Assembly (NCBI GenBank): GCA_963769255.1
Contig: CAVYKV010000001.1
Location: 3,162,001 to 3,226,000 of the forward strand
Length of the DNA stretch: 64,000 nucleotides
Reading direction: 5' to 3'
Source: JAKACA01 sp963769255
Lineage (GTDB): Bacteria; Actinomycetota; Acidimicrobiia; Acidimicrobiales; Bog-793
The translations under genes and the position numbers were made by a program. This document shows positions 52,937 through 61,223 of the stretch, in pieces. The notes beneath the pieces were generated by a model that was not told where the DNA came from, did no database searches, and saw only the letters and a list, made by a program, of their open reading frames with translations. Numbering within the stretch: the stretch's first letter is position 1; each line of letters opens with the position of its first letter.

Positions 52937-53923
52937 CGGCGCACCACTACCGTCTCTCCGGCCTCGAGCGCCCTGTCGCAACAGAGCGCCACCTCGAGGG
53001 TTCTCATCCCGTCATCGAAGTTCGAAGAGACGAGGGACGGGTCGGCCGCCCGGACCGCCTGCAGGAAGCGGACCATGTTCGTCTCCGAAGGGGGTCGAAC
53101 TCGGCGCGGCGGATGGCGCGTCCGCGTGACTGGGCGGTGATCGAAAACTCGGGGTCGAGCGACATGAAGAAGGCGCCGGTGTCGCTGATGACGTCGAGCG
53201 CCCAGCTCGTCGGCAGCTCGTCGGCAATCACCGCCACGGCGATCGTGCCGAGCGCGCCCGACTCGAAGCGGAGGCTGATCGACATAACGGACCGGAACCC
53301 GTCAGGAACCTTGCCCGAGATGGGCACGTCGCTCGCCGTTGCCTGCACCGACGTCACCTCTCCGGCGACCGCCCGCTGGAGGTCGATGTCGTGGCTCGCG
53401 AGCTCGAGCAGGATCCACCCCCCTGTTGCCAGTTGACGAACCATGGGCGAGCCTTCGCTGAACCAAGGCTGCGGCCGGCGAGGAGACCGACCTGCTGGCT
53501 CGACAGCTCCGCCCTCACCTCGTCGAGAAACTCGATGGCCCGCCACTGGTACCCCATGGAGCACACGGCCCCGCTCCGGCTGGCGGCGTCTACCAGCGCC
53601 TTTGCATCCTCGATGGAACGGGCGATCGGCTTCTCCATGAACACGTGGATACCGTTCTCGAGGGCCACGATGGCGGGGGCCGCATGGAACATCGGCGGCG
53701 TCGACACGACAAGGGCGTCGATCTGCTCGACCGCCAGCATGTCCTCCCAGCGCTCGTAACCCCGGGCGCCGGTGTCGGCCAGCTGCTCGAGCCGGTCGGC
53801 GTCGAGGTCGGCAGCGGCGACGACCGAGACACCCTCCTGTCGTGCGAGGAGCCGTGCGTGGCGGGCCCCTATGGCGCCGACACCGACGACCGCCGTCCGT
53901 ACCGCTCCCGAAGGTGGCGTCAT
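52933..53923 (-). pseudogene. Gfo/Idh/MocA-family oxidoreductase (B2), two frameshifts
   Basis: Starting at ATG 53923 (MTPPSGAVRTAVVGVGAIGA), the frame runs through STPPMFHAAPAIVALENGIH and MEKPIARSIEDAKAL to about 53440. A run of six G near 53433 shifts it into the frame of GWILLELASHDIDLQRAVAG. A second shift near 53095, at a run of C, leads to MVRFLQAVRAADPSLVSSNF and the natural stop at 52933. Repaired, it equals the B1 copy in length. Shifts in homopolymers suggest sequencing errors. Confidence 0.8.
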
Positions 53924-54840
53924 CAGGCGTTGCTCCTGTCGTTGGCGAGGAACCAGTCGATGATCTCGCTCCCGGTCGTGAGCCAGACGCGGTTGTCGCG
54001 AGCCAACGACGAGAGCATCTCCGTGACGTACTTGATCCGGAAGGGTTGACCGCTGACGTGGGCATGCAGGTTGAGCACGAGTAGGCGACCTTGCTCGGAC
54101 CCGTCTCTGCAAAGACGCTCGGCTGCTTCCTGAACGGTGGCGGACCATCTCCACGCCGGCAGCTTGCGGATCTCCTCTGCCATGAAGTCGTCGAGGTCCA
54201 CCGCGACCGGCAGCGCCACGAGCGAGGTGTCTCCCATGCGGAACGGCTGCTCGTCGTTCGGCCAGTCGCATACGTAGCGAAGCCCCGCCTCCTCGAGCAG
54301 TCGTACGGTTCGCGTCGACTCGGCATATGCCGTCCCGAGCCATCCCACCGGGCGGGTGCCTGTCGCCCGCTCGACGAGGTCGAGCGACTGGGTGATGAGC
54401 GCTGCTTGCTCTGCGTCCGGCATGGCCTCATGAAGGACGCGGCTCAGTGCGAGACCATGGCCGAGGAACTCAGCTCGGCGCTCCACCAGCTCACCCACGA
54501 GAGCCGGTCGCTCGTTGACGATCAGCGAGTCCATCGCGACCATGGGCCGTATGCCAGAGTCGTCGAGGGCTTCGAGAACTCTGAAGGCGCCGACGCGGCT
54601 GCCGTACTCAGGGTCGGAGACACGCACGATCTGGAACGCGGCCGGGTAGGGACCGTACCCGACACTGGTGGGGGCGATGACGGCGCCGACGGGTGGCTCC
54701 CACTCGAGATGCTCGATGGAGAGGACAACCGCTACTGCCAGATGGGCGCCGTTGGGCCACGAGAGCTTCTGCCGCCCTGGCATCGGCGACCACACCGAGT
54801 ACGGGTTGTCGGTTCCGGTTTGTCGTGTCGAGCTGGTCAT
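53923..54840 (-). CDS. polysaccharide deacetylase-family protein, PuuE-like (type B, B2)
   Basis: About 305 residues from ATG 54840, overlapping the type A stop by ATGA; the open frame further upstream is a shadow. It matches the B1 type B protein (19811-20740) in order and motifs: VAVVLSIEHLEWEPPVGAVI, YGPYPAAFQIVRVSDPEYGS, LGHGLALSRVLHEAMPDAEQ and LNLHAHVSGQPFRIKYV. It shares a TGATG junction with the next gene. Confidence 0.87.
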   Translation of the reverse strand: MTSSTRQTGTDNPYSVWSPMPGRQKLSWPNGAHLAVAVVLSIEHLEWEPPVGAVIAPTSVGYGPYPAAFQIVRVSDPEYGSRVGAFRVLEALDDSGIRPMVAMDSLIVNERPALVGELVERRAEFLGHGLALSRVLHEAMPDAEQAALITQSLDLVERATGTRPVGWLGTAYAESTRTVRLLEEAGLRYVCDWPNDEQPFRMGDTSLVALPVAVDLDDFMAEEIRKLPAWRWSATVQEAAERLCRDGSEQGRLLVLNLHAHVSGQPFRIKYVTEMLSSLARDNRVWLTTGSEIIDWFLANDRSNA

Positions 54841-55776
54841 GGCGGGGCGCTCTCGCCGGCGGTGAGCATTGCCATCTGCTCGTCGTAATAGTTCTCCAAG
54901 TACCAGGCGGCGATGTCGTCGGCGGTTGTCATCCACACGCCGTCGTGGGAGGTGAGAAAGTCCAGCAACTTCGCGAAGTAGTCGATCCGGTGAGGATGGC
55001 CGAAGACATGACCGTGCAGGCCCACGCACATGACACGTCCGCTCCTCTCCCCCTCCGCGTAGAGCGTCTCGAACTGGTCTCGCGCCACGCGCAGGAACTC
55101 GTCGGCCTCGTAGCCCGCCCGCCGTAACCGAGGGCCATCATGCCGTCGTCGTTGACGTCGAACCCGTACGGCACCCCGACGAATCGCCCGGTGTCCACCT
55201 GCAGAGGGAAGGGCTGATCGTCGATCGCGAAGTCGGCGCAGTAGTTCAGGCCGTACTCCGCCGCCAGACGCATCGTGTTGGTCGTGATGCTGCCTGCGGG
55301 GCCGAGCAACCCCTTCAGCTGGCGCCCAAGCTGTCGCTCAACGGTCTCGGTGATGTCGGAGAAGAACCGCGTTCACGCGTCTCGTCGAGACCGAACAGGT
55401 ACTCGGTGTTGTAGACGCCGTGGCACATCACCCCCCATCCGCGCGACGCGATGGCATCTCGGATCTCAGGGAAGTGGTCGAGCACGGCGACATTCACCGA
55501 GGCCGTCATCGGCACGCCGTAGCGGTCGATCACCTCGAGCATCCGCCAGAAACCCACCCTGTTGGCGAAGTCGTAGTACCCGTACATCATGAGGTCGGGC
55601 GGAGCTGCGACTCGAGGCCACGGTGTGATGTAGGCGTTGTCGGGCGGGAGGTACTGGTAGTGCTCGATATTGAATGCCAGCCAGACGGCGAGGCGCTTCC
55701 CCTCCGGCCACACGATCCGCGGACGTTGGGTGACTGGAGAGTAGAGAACCTCGGATCCGGGTGCGGGCCGAGCCAT
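54837..55776 (-). pseudogene. polysaccharide deacetylase-family protein, PuuE-like (type A, B2), two frameshifts
   Basis: The N-terminal part from ATG 55776 (MARPAPGSEVLYSPVTQRP, AFNIEHYQYLPPDNAYITPW, MCHGVYNTEYLFGLDET) stops making sense near 55375. The middle (LGPAGSITTNTMRLAAEYGL, VPYGFDVNDDGMMALGYGG) is in another frame to about 55125. The end (MCVGLHGHVFGHPHRIDYF) runs in a third to 54837. Joined, it matches 20737-21657 throughout. No internal in-frame stop is seen in the joined version, which fits assembly indels. Confidence 0.8.
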
Positions 55777-55778
55777 CC

Positions 55779-56650
55779 TCAGTTGCCTCCGCTTCGGGAG
55801 CGAGCTGTGGGGTTGGGGGTACGCGGCGCGCCTCGGAGTCTCCACCGTCTCTTCCTCGACCGTCGCGATGTCTCTCGTACGCGTTGATCTCGTGGAGCGC
55901 CCTCGTGAGCAGCGCCTCGCTCTCTGCGATCAGCTGACGCAGGGACCCGAGGTCGAGCCCGAACGCCGCATTGACGTCGCGGGCGGGCCAGAGTTTGCGT
56001 GTAGCGGCCACGGCTGAAAAGCGGCTCCACTCGGTGATGGCAGCCGCCGCAGGGTCCGAGTCGTAGAGAGGGCCCGTGCGCTCCTGCGGATCAGGGACTC
56101 GCGGGTCGTAGGTATAGAACGAGCCGATGAGGGAGATGCGAGGGTACGGCTCGGCGAGGGATTCGACCCGGTGCAGAACCCGGCTCACCATCATCACGTA
56201 GTCAAATGAGACTCCCTCCCAGTGCCACCCCTGGTCGACAACCTCGCGCTTGGTGCCGAGGGGGGCATAGTTGACGTGGATCGCCTGGCGGCTGATCGGA
56301 TGCGGCTCTATGGAGGCGCCGGCGATGCGCCCCAGAAAGGAGATCAGAACCGGATCGGTCGCGAGCCCTTTCAAGAAGGCCGACCGGTAGACGCCGTCCC
56401 GGGCGCGTCGGGCGATTCGCTCGTCGCTGCCCGAATGCTGCTCGAGCTCAGCACAGATCCTCTGCAGGTGCGCGACACCGGTGCCGCCGAGAATCCGGAA
56501 CGGGGCGGTGATGGCGAGGGGTGACAGTGCGGCCGGTCCGGCTGCGCCCGGGGCGAAGTCGTCCAGCGTGAGGACGTGATCGGGCCCCGAGAGGGCTAGG
56601 AACCCGGATTCCCAGGCCACGTCCGAACGTAGACGTGCCGCTTGTGACAT
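55779..56650 (-). CDS. unrecognised protein, possible Fe(II)/2-oxoglutarate-type dioxygenase fold; 3' end uncertain
   Basis: The frame from ATG 56650 (MSQAARLRSDVAWESGFLAL) is good to about 55880. It contains HVNYAPLGTKREVVDQGWHW and EGVSFDYVMMVSRVLHRVES, where HWE could be a metal pair as in phytanoyl-CoA-type dioxygenases, but this is weak. No stop occurs in that frame before 55466, inside the next gene, so an indel near 55780-55870 is likely; a TGA at 55779-55781 in a neighbouring frame sits 2 nt before the deacetylase ATG. There is no counterpart in B1. It is the first gene after promoter P3. Confidence 0.5.
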
Positions 56651-57225
56651 CACTTCCTCCCTCCAGAGATCGACTCCTCGCCCCTGGTGCCCCTGATCGG
56701 ATCTCCGATCGTCCAGGCGACCCGTGGCTGCCAACGATGCGCATCACGCCCCGGCGACGGATGCCGTCGCATCTCGGGTGTGCGGCACGAGCGCGGTCAC
56801 AGTGTCGCTGCCCACGGTGGCCACCCACGAAGAAGACCTCCTGACCGTGACCACCATCTCGTCCCTCGTGATCTCGGTCGCCGACAAGCAAGCGCCGTGG
56901 ACGCGACCGTGCGAGGTTCCCACAACAAGCGTTTTGGACTATAGGTTTCACGATATGGATCGTCAAGGTTCGGCTCGAAGCGCTCGGAGAGGATCGGTTT
57001 CTCGAACGCGGACCCGGCGGCCAAGCTCCGCCTCAGGTCGGAGATCAGGGACGAGCCAGGTGATAAACCCGACCTGACGGTGATCGACTGATGACCCCTG
57101 GACGACCGCGGAGGGGGACGTGACGATGTGTCGCCCGGTCCTCGGGGCGCGACCGGACGACCTCCGGACCGCTCATCCGTGCCTGGGATCACAGTGCCGA
57201 TTCGGCGAGACAGGAGGAAGGTCGT
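56651..57225. other. intergenic control region between the divergent halves of module B2
   Basis: This 575-bp gap contains promoter P3 for the minus operon, with a leader of about 280 nt. The plus side, before the quinone oxidoreductase, has an AGGAGGAAGG ribosome-binding site but no convincing promoter. A short open frame near 56950-57073 has no start signal and is not called. Confidence 0.5.
56924..56966 (-). promoter_or_regulatory. promoter P3 with operator-like element (B2 operon)
   Basis: On the minus strand: TTGACG (56966-56961), a 17-bp spacer, TATAGT (56943-56938), 4 nt, then AACGCTTGTT (56933-56924). The layout and offsets are identical to P1 and P2. The start codon of the first gene lies about 280 bp further on. 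Confidence 0.7.
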
Positions 57226-58197
57226 ATGCGTGCGATACAGGTCCCCGTACACGGTGGTCCCGAAGTGCTCGAGCTCGTCGAGCTCGACGATCCCGAACCG
57301 GGACCCCGCCAGGTGCTCGTCAGTGCGAGCGTCGCCGGCGTGAATTACATCGATACCCACAACCGGGCCGGTCGCTATCCGACGGCGGTGCCCTTCGTGC
57401 CGGGCCTCGAAGGAGCCGGTAAAGTGCTCGCCGTCGGCTCCGAGGTGACGGACTTCTCGCCCGGGGTACGGGTTGCGTGGAAGCTTGCCCGCGCAAGCTA
57501 CGCAGAGCAGGTGCTGGTGGTCGACTGGCAAGCAGTCCCCATCCCGGAGGGCGTCTCCGACGAGACGGCAGCAGCCGTCATGCTGCAGGGCTCGACGGCC
57601 CACTTCTTGGTCAACTCCACCTACCCGGTGCAGCCGGGAGACATGATCCTCGTACATGCTGCAGCCGGCGGGGTCGGCCAGCTGCTCACCCAGATCGCCA
57701 AGATCCGAGGCGGCCGCGTGATCGGCACCGTCTCCACCTCGGACAAGGAGCCCATCGCGCGGGAAGCCGGGGCTGACGAGGTAATCCGTTAACGAGCGGA
57801 GATGCTGACGTCGCGGCGGTGGTTCGGGAGTTGACAGGCGGGGAGGGCGTCGCCGCCGTCTACGACGGAGTTGGAAAGACGACCTTCGACGCCAGCCTGG
57901 CGAGCCTCCGAGTACGGGGATGCTGGTGGTCTTCGGCGGTGCCAGCGGCCCGGTCGAAGGACTGGCGGTGGAGCGACTCAACAGCGCCGGCTCGGTCTTC
58001 CTCACCCGGCCCACCCTCGGGTACTACACGAGGAGTCGCGAGGAGGTGAGGGAGCGGGCTGGCGACCTCTTCGCGTGGCTCGGCGATGGACGACTGAACG
58101 TACGGATCGACAGCCGGTACCCGCTCGCCGAGGCAGCCGAGGCGCACGCAGCGCTGAGTCCCGCGCGACGTCGGGCAAGCTGCTGCTGCTCGTGTGA
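57226..58197 (+). pseudogene. NADPH:quinone oxidoreductase-like MDR protein (B2), multiple frameshifts
   Basis: The first 188 codons (MRAIQVPVHGGPEVLELVEL, FVPGLEGAGKVLAVG, HAAAGGVGQLLTQIAKIRGG) end at a TAA at 57790 after DEVIR. The rest follows in other frames: DVAAVVRELTGGEGVAAVYD, then MLVVFGGASGPVEGLAVERL, then SRATSGKLLLLV to 58197. Shifts lie near 57790, 57918 and 58157. The pieces align end to end with 12675-13649. It starts behind AGGAGGAAGG. Confidence 0.8.
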
Positions 58198-58252
58198 GCA
58201 GTCAGGCGGGGACGCTCGCACGAGCGTGGACGCCATGTGAAAGGAGACGCAG

Positions 58253-59227
58253 TTGCCAGGCAGCCTGAAGGTGGCGTGCGCCCAGATGATGGGCGTCGCG
58301 GATCGGGATCTGGACCTCGAGCGCGCCGAAGCACTCGTCGAGCGGGCGGCTGCAGGAGGGGCGGACGTGGTCGTGCTGCCTGAGCACTGGGACATGATGG
58401 GCGACCACGAGCAGCTCCGGCGCTCGGCAGAGGACATCGAGACAGGTGTGAGTGCGGCCAGCCTGTGCTCGTGGGCCAAACGACACGGCGTGGCGATCGT
58501 CGGAGGCTCCACGATGGAGGCAGGGGCCGGCCACGACAGAGTCTTCAATACCTGCGTGTCCGTGGACCGCGAGGGAGCGATCACGGCTGTCTACCGCAAG
58601 ATCCACCTCTTCGACGTGGACGTGGGGGGCGTCGGCTACCACGAGTCGGCCCTGGTCGAACCAGGCGACCGGCGATGCACGACCGAGCTCGAGGACTGGA
58701 AAGTGGGCCTTACCGTCTGTTACGACCTGCGCTTCCCGGAGCTCTACAGGGACCTCGCCCTCGATGGCGCTGAGCTCATCACGGTGCCGGCAAACTTCAC
58801 GGCCTTCACCGGACGCGACCACTGGGAGGTTCTCCTTCGGGCGCGTGCGATCGAGAACCAGCTCTACATCGCCGCCGCGGCGCAATACGGCGAGTCGCGC
58901 CCGGGCAAGCCATCGTACGGAAGGTCACTCATCTGCAATCCGTGGGGGACGGTGCTGGCCCAGGCGGCCGATGAGGAGACTGTCATCTTCGCGACGATCG
59001 GCGCGACTATCTCCGGCACGTCCGGACCTCGCTGCCGTCCCTCGCGACCGGGTGCCAAAGGCCTACGGGCAACCGGAAGCACCGCCTCCTTGACCGCCGC
59101 GACACCGCATCGCACCGGACCGCGCCCACGGCTCCCGCGCACGGTTGGGCTACTCTGCGAACACCTGGAACAGAGTCGCTCCTGGAGGGGGGCTGGACGC
59201 CGATGCCCGACGGCACACGACAAGTGA
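58253..59227 (+). CDS. carbon-nitrogen hydrolase (nitrilase superfamily amidase), C-terminus probably frameshifted
   Basis: The protein starts at TTG 58253 behind AAAGGAG. The catalytic triad is complete: E44 in VLPEHW, K116 in YRKIHLFD and C156 in LTVCYDLRFP. The reading frame runs 324 codons. After IFATIG (about residue 249) it no longer resembles the family, whereas DYLRHVRTSLPS followed by DRVPKAYGQPEAPPP, ending at 59093, occur in the two other frames. Two single-base errors near 59000 and 59040 are likely. It should hydrolyse a carbamoyl or amide bond, releasing ammonia. Confidence 0.85.
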   Translation: MPGSLKVACAQMMGVADRDLDLERAEALVERAAAGGADVVVLPEHWDMMGDHEQLRRSAEDIETGVSAASLCSWAKRHGVAIVGGSTMEAGAGHDRVFNTCVSVDREGAITAVYRKIHLFDVDVGGVGYHESALVEPGDRRCTTELEDWKVGLTVCYDLRFPELYRDLALDGAELITVPANFTAFTGRDHWEVLLRARAIENQLYIAAAAQYGESRPGKPSYGRSLICNPWGTVLAQAADEETVIFATIGATISGTSGPRCRPSRPGAKGLRATGSTASLTAATPHRTGPRPRLPRTVGLLCEHLEQSRSWRGAGRRCPTAHDK

Positions 59228-59228
59228 G

Positions 59229-60245
59229 GTGACGGTCGTCGGGGCGGTCGCGGGTGCTGACCCGCACAGCGGGCGCCGGCCGCAGCACCCGCTGGGGAAG
59301 CTGATCATGCGGCGTTGTGTCTACGGGCTGTTCACAATGCTTGCGGTCGCGGTCGTGGTCTTCGCCGCCACCCAGGTGCTGCCGGGGAACGCCGCCTACG
59401 CAACCTTGGGAAGGGAGGCGGCCGACCCGGCCCGCCTGCACCAACTCGAGCGCCAGATGGGCCTCGGTCGTCCCGTCGTTACGCAGTTCTGGACCTGGTT
59501 CAAGGGGATCCTGACCGGGCACTTCGGGACGTCGCTCGCAAACGGCGACTCCGTCTCGTCGATCGTCGGCCCCTGCATCGGGAACTCCGCCGTGCTCGTC
59601 GTCCTCTCGGGAGTGATCGGCTCAGTTCTCGGCGTCGTACTCGGCGTCGTCACAGCCATCCGTCGCGACGGCATCCTCGACCACGTCATGGCTGTCATCG
59701 CCCTCACGATCAGCGCCCTGCCGGAGTTCGTGGTGGCCCTCATCCTGATCTTCCTCGTGTCGACGAACGTCTTCCACGTCCTCCCTGCCGTCTCACTCAT
59801 CCAGCCGGGCACCTCGGCCTGGGATCAACCGCGGTTGTTGATCCTGCCAGTGGCGACGCTCGTCATCGTCATCTTCCCCTACATCACCCGCATGGTGAGA
59901 GGCGCCATGATCGAGGCGCTCGAGTCGGAATACGTGGAGATGGCCCGACTGAGGGGCCTCAAGCGTTGGCGAGTCCTCCTCGTGCACGCTCTGCCGAACG
60001 CGACCGCCCCAGGGATCCAGGTGATCGGGCTCAACTTCCTGTACCTCGCCGGCGGCATCGTCGTCGTCGAGTACGTGTACAACTACCCCGGAATCGGCTT
60101 CGCCCTGGTGAACGCCGTCACCAACCGTGACATTCCGACAATCCAATTCATCGTCGTCATGCTGGCGGCGTTCTACGTCGTGATGAACGTCTTCACCGAC
60201 GTCGTGGCGCTCATGTCATCTCCCCGCCGCCGAGTCGCCAGGTAG
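59229..60245 (+). CDS. ABC transporter permease (DppB type)
   Basis: About 338 residues from GTG 59229; the upstream extension overlaps the hydrolase. Six membrane segments are visible, for example VLVVLSGVIGSVLGVVLGVV and LILPVATLVIVIF, with the cytoplasmic EAA-type loop EYVEMARLRGLKRWRVLLVH. It is the first permease of the Dpp/Opp-type importer and is followed 6 bp later by the second. Confidence 0.9.
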   Translation: MTVVGAVAGADPHSGRRPQHPLGKLIMRRCVYGLFTMLAVAVVVFAATQVLPGNAAYATLGREAADPARLHQLERQMGLGRPVVTQFWTWFKGILTGHFGTSLANGDSVSSIVGPCIGNSAVLVVLSGVIGSVLGVVLGVVTAIRRDGILDHVMAVIALTISALPEFVVALILIFLVSTNVFHVLPAVSLIQPGTSAWDQPRLLILPVATLVIVIFPYITRMVRGAMIEALESEYVEMARLRGLKRWRVLLVHALPNATAPGIQVIGLNFLYLAGGIVVVEYVYNYPGIGFALVNAVTNRDIPTIQFIVVMLAAFYVVMNVFTDVVALMSSPRRRVAR

Positions 60246-60251
60246 CGGCCC

Positions 60252-61207
60252 ATGGCCACAGCCATCGCCCTCGAAGGCGCCACCGCTCCCAAGCTGCGAC
60301 GGCACGAATGGCTCTCGATTCTCGGCCAGGCAGCCCGCACGAAGCGGGGGCTTCTCGGGCTGTCCCTCGCCGGCTCCATCGTGCTCCTCGCCATCATCGG
60401 CCCGTTCGTCTCCCCGTACTCCGCGACGGCACTCCAGCCGACCATCGACTTCGCCCGCCCGTCCGGCGCCTACTGGCTCGGAACCGACTACCTCGGCCGC
60501 GATGTCCTTTCGAGAGTTCTCGACGGTGGTTGGGAAGTTCTCGCCATGGCCGCCATCGGGACTCTGTTCGGACTCCTCGTCGGGTCGGCGGCCGGCATCA
60601 CGGCTGCCTACGCGCAAGGAAAGGCCGACACCGCCATCATGCGCACGGTCGACGTCATCCTGGCGTTCCCCGGTCTCGTGTTCATCCTCGTGCTCGTGAG
60701 CGTCGCCGGGCCTTCGGCGTGGCTGATCACGCTCGCTGTCGGCTTCTCCCAGGCGCCACCGGTGGCAAGGGTGATGCGCGCCGCCGCCCTCGACGTCTCC
60801 GAGCGCGACTTCGTTCATGCCGTCGAAATCAGGGGGTGAAGCAGCGGACAATCATGGCAAGAGAGATCTTCCCCAACGTGATCTCGCCTCTCATGGTGGA
60901 GTCCGGCTTGCGCTTCACCTACTCGATCCTCTCGATCGCCGGTATCTCGTTCCTCGGTTTCGGGCTGCCGCCGCCCGCTCCGAGCTGGGGCCAGATGATC
61001 AACGAGAACCGGGTCGGGATCAGTGCCAATCCGTGGTCTGTCATCGTCCCGGCGCTCTTGATCGCCATCTTGACGATCGGCATGAACACCTTCACCGACG
61101 CGATCGCTCGCGTGACCATCGGAATCGACCGCCGAGAGGACGACGATGACGCCGCCCACAACATCGCCGTGCTCGAGGCTGGCATCGGCGCCCACACGGT
61201 GAGGTAA
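60252..61207 (+). pseudogene. ABC transporter permease (DppC type), one frameshift in a G run
   Basis: The first 195 codons (LGLSLAGSIVLLAIIGPFVS, YWLGTDYLGRDVLSRVL, IMRTVDVILAFPGLVFIL) end at a TGA right after HAVEIRG. The next frame continues exactly where the family does: GVKQRTIMAREIFPNVISP and FLGFGLPPPAPSWGQMI to 61207. The break is at AGGGGGTGAAG; one more G gives an uninterrupted EIRGVKQ EAA loop. A homopolymer sequencing error is the simplest explanation. Confidence 0.88.
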
Positions 61208-61223
61208 TGGAAGCGACCCTGCT

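Noticed and set aside
56950..57073. short open frame reading ...SERIGFSNADPAAKLRLRSE... to a TGA
   Set aside because: It has no start codon with a ribosome-binding site and no recognisable family; it may be a remnant but cannot be supported.
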